Under the pieces are notes generated by a model. It did no database searches. It worked only from the letters and a program-made list of their open reading frames with translations, and had not been told where the DNA came from. The position numbers and the translations under genes were made by a program. From a virus: a DNA stretch of 26,060 nt. Shown here in pieces: positions 7,187-15,111 of this stretch. The stretch covers positions 1-26,060 of the IMG/VR virus record IMGVR_UViG_3300021961_000554; one strand, given 5' to 3'. Position 1 is the first letter of the stretch. Each line of letters starts with the position of its first letter.

Positions 7187-7732
7187 TTATTTAGAGTTTG
7201 GAACTGGGGAATTTTTATCTTCAGCACCCATTTCAACTATTTTGCCGTCGCCATGGTGATTTTCTTCTTGTCTACGTAACTTCATTAATTCTTTAAACAT
7301 TGACATATTATATTCATCGCCATATAAAGGTTTATTGATAGATGTGTCGTCTTTGTAATCTACTTCAGTGGATAATTTTTTTATGTATTCTTTGTCGTTT
7401 GTTGATACTTCTTCTGTAGGATCGGCAGGGTGTTTGACTTTAATATGATCTTGTGGAATGCCAAATGTTTCTGCAAGTACTTGTTCTAATTGTGCAAAGG
7501 TTACCGGATATTGTACTGTAGCATCAAAAATGTAAACTTCTTTATTTTTTAGTCTAGGAAATTCATGAGGATGTTCTTGTACTGGTGTTTTAGTTAATTT
7601 TTTAAAAGAAACAATGTTGTATTTTTCTAACAAATTTTTTAAATCTGCTTCACTCAGTTCATGTTCAGCAACTTTGATTCTAAGATCATAGGTTTTGGTC
7701 GACTCTACAAGATATTCTTTGAATGTTTTCAT
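7187..7732 (-). CDS. Unknown protein with capsid-targeting-like N-terminus (candidate prohead-internal protein)
   Basis: A 181-residue soluble protein starting MKTFKEYLVES. This closely resembles the capsid-targeting peptide of T4 internal proteins (as I recall it, MKTYQEFIAE), which the prohead protease gp21 cuts after a (L/I)-x-E site; here LVE followed by S would fit. The rest has a small alpha/beta region (about 15-100, with a YDLRIKVAEHEL strand-helix start and a TFAQLEQVLAETFGIP helix) and a charged C-terminus. I do not know the family. It sits between gp16 and gp17 and has a perfect late box TATAAATA 6 bases before the ATG, so it is a late gene. A protein packaged in the head is an inference from the N-terminus and timing. 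Confidence 0.75.
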   Translation of the reverse strand: MKTFKEYLVESTKTYDLRIKVAEHELSEADLKNLLEKYNIVSFKKLTKTPVQEHPHEFPRLKNKEVYIFDATVQYPVTFAQLEQVLAETFGIPQDHIKVKHPADPTEEVSTNDKEYIKKLSTEVDYKDDTSINKPLYGDEYNMSMFKELMKLRRQEENHHGDGKIVEMGAEDKNSPVPNSK

Positions 7733-7738
7733 GTAATG

Positions 7739-7746
7739 TATTTATA
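7739..7746 (-). promoter_or_regulatory. Perfect T4-type late promoter box TATAAATA
   Basis: TATAAATA on the minus strand, 8 of 8 to the T4 late consensus, ends 6 bases before the ATG at 7732. No ribosome-binding site follows. A TTGACA lies directly upstream (7747-7752) but has no -10 partner at the right distance. Confidence 0.75.
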
Positions 7747-7779
7747 TGTCAATCTTTACTTAAATGATATGATTAGAAT

Positions 7780-7801
7780 GCATTTTAAACTTGTAAAATG
7801 C
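7780..7801 (-). terminator. AT-rich hairpin after gp16
   Basis: An 8-bp perfect stem GCATTTTA / TAAAATGC with a 6-base loop begins at the last base of the gp16 stop codon. It is AT-rich and no clear U-run follows, so it is at most a weak terminator or a 3' end stabiliser of the gp16 message. It lies before the late box of the next gene. Confidence 0.35.
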
Positions 7802-8298
7802 TATTTTTCTTTAGTGGTTTTAGCATTTATTATTTGTTTGATTAGTTCATTTCGATCTGCAATTATAGATCCTGTGCCTGTTACAGCATCTTCGTCGGGT
7901 TTGTTTTGGTCAATCTTCATTTTTTTTAACTGTAGTTCTATCATTTTTAATTTTTTATCTACTTTTGTATTTTTGGCAGATATGGCATTTTGCATAAAAG
8001 AACTAGCAACTTCCATAATTCTCCCTGCAAATCTAGGATCTACATTCATGCCTAGGTCCATTAAATCTTTGTATGCTTGAAATGATTCGTTTGAATATTT
8101 GTCAATTTCTGCATCATCTTCCAATCCATCCACCTGAGGCAGAGCTGCATCAACTTTATCGAGATTCAATTTCTCTTGAATTAATTGATTTGCAAAAGTA
8201 TCATTTTTACTATCTTGCTCTTGCTCTAGTGATTCGACAAAAGATTCAGGAGTATTACTGGTTTCAAGTTCAAAAATTTCTTCAAGTTTTTTAGTCAT
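7801..8298 (-). CDS. 16: Terminase small subunit gp16
   Basis: 165 residues, matching T4 gp16 (164). The central block LNLDKVDAALPQVDGLE, then a YKDLMDLGMNVDPRFAG segment and a helix with AKNTKVDKKLKMIELQLKKMK (about residues 110-130), is the pattern I associate with gp16 of marine T4-like phages. This helical protein forms rings that recognise DNA and stimulate gp17. It follows gp4 in the transcription direction. A late box lies 6 bases before its ATG; the box overlaps the end of gp4. The 181-residue gene separates it from gp17. Confidence 0.85.
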   Translation of the reverse strand: MTKKLEEIFELETSNTPESFVESLEQEQDSKNDTFANQLIQEKLNLDKVDAALPQVDGLEDDAEIDKYSNESFQAYKDLMDLGMNVDPRFAGRIMEVASSFMQNAISAKNTKVDKKLKMIELQLKKMKIDQNKPDEDAVTGTGSIIADRNELIKQIINAKTTKEK

Positions 8299-8303
8299 AC
8301 AGT

Positions 8304-8726
8304 TTATTTAAATATATCCGATTCTGTAACAACTCGAAATCGAATGCCTTTTAACTTGCACCATTTGTTCGCTGCCTCCCATTTCGCTCTGTTTGTAATG
8401 TAGGCAGCTTGATTTTGAACATTTTTTCCAACCGATTCGTATTTGGCTTGATTATTTGGTTTAATCTCGATTAATTCTGCGACTTTTTGTTTTTTTTTAT
8501 TTTGATACACTATAAAAAAGTCAGGGACGTAGATTGTATTTTTACCAGTCAAAGGATTTCTATAAGGTATTTTAATTGATTCTGATGCCCAATTCATCAC
8601 AGCGGGGTTGTTATCACAAAATCTCATAAATGCCCATTCCCAAGACGATCGATATCTAGGTTTTTTATTGCCGATGTATTTGTCCGGATTTGTCATTTCA
8701 AACAATCCGTTAGCCCATTTGTACAT
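8304..8726 (-). CDS. 4: Head completion protein gp4 (TnsA-like nuclease fold)
   Basis: 140 residues (T4 gp4 is 150). gp4 acts at the end of packaging to finish the portal vertex before tail joining. The sequence shows the expected PD-(D/E)xK-type layout: E30 in SSWEWAF, D69 in YVPDFF, then E87 and K89 in LIEIKP. The family is related to the TnsA endonuclease N-domain and all these residues are kept, so nuclease or DNA-end binding chemistry remains possible. The NPDKYIGNKKPRYRSSWE start is typical. It lies two bases after the upstream gene, has AAGG before the ATG and no late box of its own, so it is read from an upstream promoter. Confidence 0.88.
   Translation of the reverse strand: MYKWANGLFEMTNPDKYIGNKKPRYRSSWEWAFMRFCDNNPAVMNWASESIKIPYRNPLTGKNTIYVPDFFIVYQNKKKQKVAELIEIKPNNQAKYESVGKNVQNQAAYITNRAKWEAANKWCKLKGIRFRVVTESDIFK
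8305..8312 (-). promoter_or_regulatory. Late promoter box TTTAAATA before gp16
   Basis: TTTAAATA (7 of 8 to T4 late consensus) ends 6 bases before the gp16 ATG at 8298. It lies within the last codons and stop of gp4. No ribosome site is visible between. Confidence 0.55.
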
Positions 8727-8728
8727 TT

Positions 8729-9133
8729 TTAAACCTTGATGTTACGTTGAACCAAACTTGTACTTTGACGATCAGATTTAAATCCTAATACAGAAGATTT
8801 AAATCTATTTAGATTCATAATCTCTGCAATAATTTCATTTATTTCAAGCACAGATGATTGGGAAAAACTGTCCAGTATTTTAAACACAGGCACATTGTCT
8901 ACTCTGCTTTGTTTTAAGATAATATATGCAATACTTTCGCTTGCATCTTTATCAAATCCTTTGTTTTCAAAAAATCCTTTGACTGCATCATACTCGCCTG
9001 CTGAAAACGAAATCCTGTCTCCATTAAATCCTGACAAATAATCTATAACAGATCCTGTTTCATTTGATTTAACTCCTAAGTTTGTATACTTTGGATTATT
9101 TCCTGTGCTAGATGTTTCTTTGTATATTGCCAT
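8729..9133 (-). CDS. Unknown late virion-region protein (134 aa)
   Basis: I do not recognise the family. The N-terminal 35 residues look disordered. A helical core follows (about 45-115: FSAGEYDAVKGFFENKG, then a SIAYIILKQSR helix and an EINEIIAEIMNLNR helix), and the end is a short basic tail (SLVQRNIKV). It has no catalytic motif, signal peptide or membrane segment. Its ATG overlaps the stop of the tail-tube-fold gene (TAATG) and gp4 follows at once, so it belongs to that late operon. A baseplate, neck or head-tail accessory role is likely from context only. Confidence 0.7.
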   Translation of the reverse strand: MAIYKETSSTGNNPKYTNLGVKSNETGSVIDYLSGFNGDRISFSAGEYDAVKGFFENKGFDKDASESIAYIILKQSRVDNVPVFKILDSFSQSSVLEINEIIAEIMNLNRFKSSVLGFKSDRQSTSLVQRNIKV

Positions 9134-10500
9134 TATAATTGTTGATCAGATATCAATTGATTGTAAAGATCTACATCTACATTGTAACTGATTAATCCTT
9201 GTTTAGTAAGTTCTACTGCTTGTGTGATAGACTTATCTTTATAATTTTGTTGTTGATGACTAGAAAGTTTTTTCCATTCACTGTCTATATCATTTATGTC
9301 TAAATTTTTATCTGTTCTAAAAACTACATACTTTGCAAACTTTTCTTTAGCACTTTCGTCCAGATCAAAGTAAACACTTATTTGTTTTGGGTTCAATTGA
9401 ATCTGATTTTCTTCTGTTTTATTTGATTGTTGTAAAGAATTTGTTTTAGGTTTTTGAGCAGATATGCCAGTTGTTTGCATGTCTTGATTGGTACCGTATA
9501 GTTGTGCAGTTTTTGTTTTAGTACGATCGTTTTTAGGAAATCTCACACCAGGTTTTGATGTTGCTCCAAGATTTGATCCAGATTGTTTGATTATATCTTT
9601 AGTAACCCCAATTATTTCTTCTCTTGCTCCTTTTACTGCTCTTCCTGATTTAAGTTTTGTGTACACATTACCAGCTGCCAACGCAGCTCCAAGAATGTTT
9701 CCTTTTGATAACTGTTCGATAGCCGAACCAGCTCCAGCAAATAATCCAAAAATAGAATCAGCACCTCCTCCTAATGGAGAATTTGGTGAAGGAGAGTTAT
9801 CGTAATGAAAAGATGCAAATCCTTGTGGGTTGTCTCTGCTTACACTACCTGAGTTTATTAACACACCGGAATAAGACACAGTAAAGCTGTGTTCGTTTAA
9901 CCCAGTTCCATTTGTTTGATCTAAATCTCCATTGTTCCAATCATTGCAAACTGGATTCATCATTTTGTATTCAGTAAATCTTTGTCGATTCATTTGAAAT
10001 ATAGATATAGAATTTAAAAATCGTTTTTGAATGCCAACATCTCTGCCCCATCTTTTATTGCTTATATAATTGTCATTAAAATTTGCTTGATTATATTCAA
10101 TTTCTGCTCTGTTTGTATCTACAATATAGTTTTGATAGTATGATTTAAAAAAAGCTGTTGATACGTCTCCCATATCATCATGTAAAACAATCGTGACTGG
10201 CATGTATTGAACACCTGTTTGCACATAATTTTTATAATTGTACTGATTTCTTAATTCTACATTAAAACTATATTTAGGTAAGTCACATCTTTTTACAATC
10301 ATACCTAATTCTGTTTTTTGCTGATTATTAAGAGTGTTGCCTATTGCTTGAACATTAATATTAAAAACTACATGATATAAAAATTTAGATTTGGGAGCAA
10401 GTCTAAATAAGTCATCTGTATATAAGCGAGCGGCATGTTGATAATCTTTAAGATGATCACCGCCCAATAATTGACCAAGAAAGTTGTCGCGCCAGTTCAT
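9133..10500 (-). CDS. Tail-tube-fold structural protein (gp19-like; possible gp54/gp48-type tube initiator or cap)
   Basis: 455 residues. The N-terminal half (about 35-220) follows the order of T4 tail tube proteins: a KFLYHVVFNIN strand, a VKRCDLPKYSFN segment, an NQYNYKNYVQTGVQY loop, a PVTIVLHDD strand, a helix with FKSYYQNYI, and later HSFTVSYSGVLI. The second half is different: a Gly/Ala-rich helical stretch (about 245-290), a Lys-rich region and a Gln/Asn-rich, charged C-terminal domain. Being twice the length of gp19 and encoded just after it, it is likely a baseplate-proximal tube initiator or cap, or another tail component with a tube-like domain. A late box lies 7 bases before the ATG. 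The exact T4 equivalent is not certain. Confidence 0.65.
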   Translation of the reverse strand: MNWRDNFLGQLLGGDHLKDYQHAARLYTDDLFRLAPKSKFLYHVVFNINVQAIGNTLNNQQKTELGMIVKRCDLPKYSFNVELRNQYNYKNYVQTGVQYMPVTIVLHDDMGDVSTAFFKSYYQNYIVDTNRAEIEYNQANFNDNYISNKRWGRDVGIQKRFLNSISIFQMNRQRFTEYKMMNPVCNDWNNGDLDQTNGTGLNEHSFTVSYSGVLINSGSVSRDNPQGFASFHYDNSPSPNSPLGGGADSIFGLFAGAGSAIEQLSKGNILGAALAAGNVYTKLKSGRAVKGAREEIIGVTKDIIKQSGSNLGATSKPGVRFPKNDRTKTKTAQLYGTNQDMQTTGISAQKPKTNSLQQSNKTEENQIQLNPKQISVYFDLDESAKEKFAKYVVFRTDKNLDINDIDSEWKKLSSHQQQNYKDKSITQAVELTKQGLISYNVDVDLYNQLISDQQL

Positions 10501-10507
10501 ACTGTTG

Positions 10508-10515
10508 TATTTATT
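10508..10515 (-). promoter_or_regulatory. Late promoter box AATAAATA
   Basis: AATAAATA (7 of 8 to T4 late consensus) ends 7 bases before the ATG at 10500, downstream of the terminator of gp19. No ribosome-binding site lies in the 7 bases. Confidence 0.6.
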
Positions 10516-10520
10516 GGACT

Positions 10521-10544
10521 AAAAAAAGAGGTTATTAAGAACCC
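10521..10544 (-). terminator. Intrinsic terminator after tail tube gp19
   Basis: On the minus strand a short stem GGTT / AACC (plus one possible G-T pair) with a 6-base loop is followed within two bases by seven T (A-run at 10521-10527 on the plus strand). The gp19 stop codon lies in the hairpin. The stem is short, but the U-run and place, between tail tube and the next late promoter, fit a terminator that isolates highly expressed gp18/gp19. Confidence 0.5.
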
Positions 10545-11155
10545 GTAGCTGCTGTGCCAATTGCTCTTGCTACTGCTGTGCCGATACCTGTACCTCTTGG
10601 TGTTTGAATTGCATTGTCATATCTAATTGACATTGTAATTTGTACTGGTTCGGAAGTAGCATAAGCAAGTGTTCCATATTGTACATTGTCTAGATAACAT
10701 CCATATAATTCGAATGTATCTAATACATTAGGAACATTAGCACCATTACCGCCATCTAAGATTTCTACTCTAGAAGTAAATTTATAGTCGCCGGCAGCTG
10801 CCGCTGATGATTGCTCAAAGAAATCGAATTGTCTTTGTAACTGTTCACCAACTAGTTTAGAAACTTCATTGTTCACGTCGTCTCTTACATTTAATGTAAT
10901 AGGATCCCAAGTGTGTTTTCCTGCCATGTATACTCTTGAATTGTAAGCATCTAAAGTAACCTGGTCAAATGTAATGTTAGGTCGTGTTACATCGACAACT
11001 TGTTTAGTAAGTTCTGATCTAGGAGTTGAAACACCAAAGTTTTCAAGTATCACTCTAAAGCGATACTGTAGTTTTGGCATTAGCAAGCCTTGTGATGAAG
11101 ATGATTGATCACTTGCTAGTGGTACTGTAAATTTTGATAGTGTTGATACTGCCAT
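10535..11155 (-). CDS. 19: Tail tube protein gp19
   Basis: 206 residues; T4 gp19 is 163. The major protein of the inner tail tube. It has the typical order: QYRFRVILENFG strand, RPNITFDQVTLDAYNSRVYMAGKHTWDPITLNVRDD (residues about 60-92), a helix QLQRQFDFFEQ, a VLDTFELYGCYLDNV segment and a final QITMSIRYDNA strand. The gene lies after the sheath gene as in T4 (18-19). Unlike most late genes here, its late box (11178-11185) is 22 bases upstream, leaving room for a TAGGAG ribosome site, which fits high-level production. Confidence 0.9.
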   Translation of the reverse strand: MAVSTLSKFTVPLASDQSSSSQGLLMPKLQYRFRVILENFGVSTPRSELTKQVVDVTRPNITFDQVTLDAYNSRVYMAGKHTWDPITLNVRDDVNNEVSKLVGEQLQRQFDFFEQSSAAAAGDYKFTSRVEILDGGNGANVPNVLDTFELYGCYLDNVQYGTLAYATSEPVQITMSIRYDNAIQTPRGTGIGTAVARAIGTAATGS

Positions 11156-11177
11156 TTGTTTTATCTCCTAGTAATAA

Positions 11178-11185
11178 TATTTACT
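11178..11185 (-). promoter_or_regulatory. Late promoter box AGTAAATA with leader and ribosome site for gp19
   Basis: AGTAAATA shares the TAAATA core. The 22 bases to the ATG at 11155 include TAGGAG (11165-11170). The predicted leader is about 17 bases. A second AAGGAG occurs upstream (around 11194-11200) with no start codon after it. Confidence 0.5.
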
Positions 11186-11222
11186 ATTCGTTTTCTCCTT
11201 TTTGCACTTATACCTTTAAAGG

Positions 11223-14200
11223 TTATAGTTGAGCAATTTCTCCTGTATTCTTTAGTCTAACTGGAATGTAGATAAATTCAACTGCTTTTACAGGCTCAAT
11301 AGCCACATCCACGTACAGTTCGTTTCTGTCTATTCTTGTAGGTGTGTTGTTTGATTCATCACACACAACAGCAAAGTCGTACAGTGCTCTTTGAGCAGTT
11401 AACTCTAACAAGAATGATTCTATTGATTGTTTAATTTCATTTCTTGTTAATGCATCATTAGGCTCAAATATGAACGGTCTTGCAATTTTATCTAATTGTA
11501 GTCTTATGAATGCAATTAGTCTAGCAACGTTTATTCTGTCTAATGCTGATGCAGTTAATTGTCTTGTTTTCTGACCAAAGTTTAATAATCCTGCGCCTGT
11601 AATAAATGAGATTGGATTGACATTTACAGAGTATAAAGAATCTCTTAAACCTTCTGATACTGCTGTTGTCACAAACTCTCCTTCAGAACTAATATAACCC
11701 ACAGAAGAAGCATTGTCGACAATACCACGTCTTGTACCAGCCGGTGCAAACCACGGGAAAGCAACAGTGTCATTGTAAGCAATAGTTCTTAACATCATGT
11801 GTGATGGAGGAACTGCAACAGAGTCGCCTGCAAGATCAGTTGTAAATCCTGAAGGATAAAACACACCGGTAAATGAATTAGATGATACCAGTCCATCTTC
11901 ACCATTATCGGCTGCGCCTGCTGTGTTATTTGCCCAATTTGTTACTGCTGTTGAGATTGGTTCTAATCTAAATGGACTATCTCCTACTACAAATGCAGTT
12001 TCTTTTCTGTCTGCGTTTAGTGTTTCTAAATTACCAATCAACTCTGGATAACCAGGAGCTGCAAGTAAATTAAATTCTCTTTGCTCTTCTCTTAGTTCTG
12101 TTGTTGACTCCACAGTAGCTTTCATTGCTTTTACAATGACATTTCTCTGTGCTTTTCTACCCATGTAAGGAGAACCATCTGTTTTTAACCCTGATTCTGT
12201 TAACCATGCATCTTTTTCTGTCGGTAGAGTTGGATAAGTTGTTGTGTCTGAAAAGTTAGTTCTTGTAAACCAGTTTTTAACAAACTTCTTGACATTGTAG
12301 CCTGATCTTCTTAGGTTAAATCCTAACATACCTTTTGGATATAGTGCAGGATCTGGTCTATCGATATCTACGTATGAAGATGTCAATAAATCTGTAATCA
12401 GTGTTTCCTTTTGTACAACATCTAATGTGCCTGATGAATGATAACGGAAATCTGCAAACAATATGCCGTCTTGTGATGTTTGATCTTTGTTGTCGATCAA
12501 CACCCATTCTTGTCCATCATTTTGGCTTGTGTCATATCTGTAAATTTTTGGATAGTTTTCTAAATCTGAAGTATCTAACCATATGTCACCAGAAACAAGT
12601 GCAGTACCGTCTGTTTGTGTGGTAGGTTCTGATGCTGAACAAATAGGTCCTTTTGGATCTGTTTGTCCTAAATTAAATCCTCTTGCGTCTGAAGATACAT
12701 TCTGGTAACCAGTCCATGCTGTACCGTTATGAATAAGAATGTCTACTTCATCCACAGTTGTGTTGTACCATAACTGTTTATCTGCTGGATCTTTTGTTGG
12801 TTCTACTGTAGATTGAATTGCTGTAAATGTTGTGCCTGAGTCAGGTGTATTTTCAACAGGTTTCCAACCTGATGCCATGTATGAATATGTTCCAGAAATA
12901 ATAGATGAATAATCATCTTTATCTCCTGCAGGAGCAACATAAAGGTTTGCAATTTTTTCTACTGAAATATCAGAGTTACCACCGTATGAGTTAGCATATG
13001 TGGTGTTATATCCTAGATCGCTCATAGCAGTACCAGTAGTATCTGTAAAATAGATATTGCCTCCTAGTGCATGAGTAATTGTGATTCTCTTTGTGGTTGA
13101 ATCATATGAAGCAGAAATGTTTTCAAAACCTGCAGCCGAAATCGCTGATACAAAATCGTCTGCATCTGTGCCACCTATTGTAACATTTTTTTCATTTAGT
13201 TTATTAGATGCTGTGTTCGAAGTTGCTGACTTGTTAAGAACAGTTTCAGCCATTTTAATCACGTCACCGCTTCCTACACAATTTGTCTTATCAGATATGA
13301 TGTTAGATACAATGCTAGTGCCTGCACCGGTTGCTACATTTCTTTTGAAAACAACATAATCAACTAGTTCGCCGCTATCTGCAGATGAATCATCCCATTC
13401 TGATTCTCCTGTATTAACTTGAACAAATAATGAATTTGTTGAAAGATTATAACCTCCGCCATTTTTGTCTAATTGTTGAAGTGCTTGTTCTTGTGTTTTA
13501 TAAATTGGAGCACCAACTGATTCAAAAATACCTGAAGTGTCATTGTATTTCTTCATCGAAATATTTGCACCGCTGTTAGGTAGTGTTGTTTGAATCCAAA
13601 CTGAACCTGATGGTCTTGGTTTAGAATCTGATGTTCTAAATCCATGATCTTCTGTGTGTTGACCGATGAAAAGTTTTGGTGGATAATGTCTTCCAGTTGT
13701 AATACCAGCATCAGCAAATGGAGTACCAGATACATCTTCTAAAATAATCGATGATGCAACAGCTGTGGTGGATGAATCGTCGCCTGTTGCTGTTGGAATA
13801 GAATAAATTTCTAATTTACCGTCCACAGCCGCAGCCGCCACTCCAGATATACCTGCTCCATTTATGTCGCTGGCAAAAGTGGTTGCTGTAATACCTGACA
13901 TAGCAACTGTTATACCATTAATTTTACAAGTTTCTGCTGAAGAAATTGATGGATTTGTTATTGTGCCTTTAACTGTAGGATGAGCAGACTGCCAAGATCC
14001 ATCTTTAGTTGCAGAACTAGCTGAACCAACTTGTACCCAAGTGTTAGATCTTGTTTTGTAGTACAATCTGTTGTAAGAATTTGTTGCCACAACGGCATAA
14101 TCGCCGATTGAACCTTTAGTTGTTTTTGGTGCACTACCTGTTACATCATCTGTTGAAGTAATATAGATTGGAGTTTTAACAGTAAATGCTTGAGTTGATG

Positions 14201-14651
14201 AATTCCACTCTTTGATACCCCATGATGAAGAAGCAAGATCTAACCAATAGAATCCATTGTTAGGTGTGCCACCAGGTGCACCTGCAGATCCTTCTAATTG
14301 TTTAGTGTCAATGTTTGCTCTGATTACATATGCACGATTGGCAATCCCCAAGAAGGAGTAAACAGCTTGAAGACCATATTCGTTTAATTCATAACCTTGT
14401 ATCGGTGTACCAGACGCATCCGAATAGAATGTTGGTGTACCGAAAGTTTGTGTTAGTTCTCTTTGTGAAGAAACTAAAAAAATTTCATTTGCGTTTGTGC
14501 TCAGCGTGCCTGATGCTGTGCCTGTTCCTGTGCCTGATATTTTGTTTTGAGCAGTAGCAACCACAACTAGTGGAACTGCTCCTGGTATTCCGGGCACGTA
14601 GAAAGATTCATCTACAACGGAAACCTGAACTCCTGGTGATATTAAAGCCAT
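11223..14651 (-). CDS. 18: Tail sheath protein gp18, greatly enlarged (1142 aa)
   Basis: The contractile sheath subunit. The N-terminus (1-115: MALISPGVQVSVVDESFYVPG, LVSSQRELTQTFGTP, LGIANRAYVIRANID) and the C-terminus (about 770-1142: LGFNLRRSGYNVKKF, WFAPAGTRRGIVD, FGQKTRQLTASALDRINVARL, VEFIYIPVRLKNTGEIAQL) are classic for the family. T4 gp18 has 659 residues; the extra length is a Gly/Ser/Thr-rich insert at about 130-765. The insert contains two copies of an INGI/IGG...AAG...TGT-type beta module (about 240-320 and 485-550) and several short W/Y-rich repeats (about 132-153, 182-209, 349-379, 624-649, 688-719). These probably decorate the outer sheath. It has AAGGAG before the ATG and its own late box. 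Confidence 0.95.
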   Translation of the reverse strand: MALISPGVQVSVVDESFYVPGIPGAVPLVVVATAQNKISGTGTGTASGTLSTNANEIFLVSSQRELTQTFGTPTFYSDASGTPIQGYELNEYGLQAVYSFLGIANRAYVIRANIDTKQLEGSAGAPGGTPNNGFYWLDLASSSWGIKEWNSSTQAFTVKTPIYITSTDDVTGSAPKTTKGSIGDYAVVATNSYNRLYYKTRSNTWVQVGSASSATKDGSWQSAHPTVKGTITNPSISSAETCKINGITVAMSGITATTFASDINGAGISGVAAAAVDGKLEIYSIPTATGDDSSTTAVASSIILEDVSGTPFADAGITTGRHYPPKLFIGQHTEDHGFRTSDSKPRPSGSVWIQTTLPNSGANISMKKYNDTSGIFESVGAPIYKTQEQALQQLDKNGGGYNLSTNSLFVQVNTGESEWDDSSADSGELVDYVVFKRNVATGAGTSIVSNIISDKTNCVGSGDVIKMAETVLNKSATSNTASNKLNEKNVTIGGTDADDFVSAISAAGFENISASYDSTTKRITITHALGGNIYFTDTTGTAMSDLGYNTTYANSYGGNSDISVEKIANLYVAPAGDKDDYSSIISGTYSYMASGWKPVENTPDSGTTFTAIQSTVEPTKDPADKQLWYNTTVDEVDILIHNGTAWTGYQNVSSDARGFNLGQTDPKGPICSASEPTTQTDGTALVSGDIWLDTSDLENYPKIYRYDTSQNDGQEWVLIDNKDQTSQDGILFADFRYHSSGTLDVVQKETLITDLLTSSYVDIDRPDPALYPKGMLGFNLRRSGYNVKKFVKNWFTRTNFSDTTTYPTLPTEKDAWLTESGLKTDGSPYMGRKAQRNVIVKAMKATVESTTELREEQREFNLLAAPGYPELIGNLETLNADRKETAFVVGDSPFRLEPISTAVTNWANNTAGAADNGEDGLVSSNSFTGVFYPSGFTTDLAGDSVAVPPSHMMLRTIAYNDTVAFPWFAPAGTRRGIVDNASSVGYISSEGEFVTTAVSEGLRDSLYSVNVNPISFITGAGLLNFGQKTRQLTASALDRINVARLIAFIRLQLDKIARPFIFEPNDALTRNEIKQSIESFLLELTAQRALYDFAVVCDESNNTPTRIDRNELYVDVAIEPVKAVEFIYIPVRLKNTGEIAQL

Positions 14652-14675
14652 TTTTACTTTACTCCTTGTTGCAAT

Positions 14676-14683
14676 TATTTACC
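14676..14683 (-). promoter_or_regulatory. Late promoter box GGTAAATA with leader and ribosome site for gp18
   Basis: GGTAAATA has the TAAATA core. It lies 24 bases before the gp18 ATG, with AAGGAG at 14662-14667 between. This repeats the leadered arrangement of gp19. Confidence 0.5.
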
Positions 14684-14732
14684 ATATTGGGCTGATTATT
14701 TAAGATAATTTAAAGAGTGCTGAAAAGGTGTG

Positions 14733-14740
14733 CATAAATA
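14733..14740 (+). promoter_or_regulatory. Late promoter box CATAAATA for the HNH-like gene
   Basis: CATAAATA (7 of 8 to the T4 late box) on the plus strand ends 5 bases before a GTG at 14746, which I take as the true start. The 50-odd bases between this box and the gp18 box form a divergent late promoter region. Confidence 0.55.
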
Positions 14741-14745
14741 TATGC

Positions 14746-15111
14746 GTGCTTAACGGAAAAAAACAACAAAGGCCTTTGTGTAATGAATGCAAAAGCAAGC
14801 CAGCTGCCTACAATTATCGCAAAGGCGATAAAACATATTATCGTAAAAAATGTGATGCATGCATTCGTAAAACTAATGTATCTACAATTACTACTCCTGC
14901 TTGGCAAAGAGCAGGATATCAAAAAAAGAAATCTTGTGAAATGTGCGGATTTGTTGCTCAACACCCATTTCAATTAGATGTTTATTACATAGATGCTAAT
15001 ATGACTAATAACAGTCAAAATAATTTAAGAACAGTCTGCGCCAATTGTAATAGACTGGTGCATGCAAAAAAGACAGGCTGGAGACAGGGAGATTTATCTA
15101 TAGATAATTGA
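14746..15111 (+). CDS. HNH-like zinc protein with catalytic histidines replaced
   Basis: 121 residues from the GTG at 14746; an in-frame GTG at 14728 lies upstream of the late box and is unlikely. Two CxxC pairs (C12/C15 and C36/C39) form an N-terminal zinc knuckle. A second set, C64/C67 and C98/C101, frames an HNH-type core. In active HNH enzymes the core reads about DHIDGN and later CxxCH; here it reads YYIDAN (80-85) and CANCN, so both histidines used for metal or catalysis are gone. The fold is probably kept for DNA or protein binding. Similar histidine-less proteins occur, as I recall, near structural genes of marine T4-like phages. A homing-endonuclease relic is the alternative. It converges on the dNMP kinase gene, overlapping by 14 bases. 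Confidence 0.75.
   Translation: MLNGKKQQRPLCNECKSKPAAYNYRKGDKTYYRKKCDACIRKTNVSTITTPAWQRAGYQKKKSCEMCGFVAQHPFQLDVYYIDANMTNNSQNNLRTVCANCNRLVHAKKTGWRQGDLSIDN

Noticed and set aside
7747-7752. TTGACA beside the late box of the 181-residue gene as a -35 element
   Set aside because: No -10-like hexamer at 16-18 bases; the late box explains expression.
11212-11223. 12-bp palindrome ACCTTTAAAGGT after the gp18 stop, as terminator or operator
   Set aside because: It has no loop or U-run, it is AT-rich in the centre, and such a short palindrome can occur by chance.
11610-11640. TTGACA followed by TATAAA on the plus strand inside gp18
   Set aside because: The spacing is only about 9 bases and it points into the antisense of a coding gene.
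14728-14745. Upstream GTG start of the HNH-like gene
   Set aside because: The late box CATAAATA (14733-14740) lies downstream of it, and the GTG at 14746 has the 5-base distance found at other late starts.
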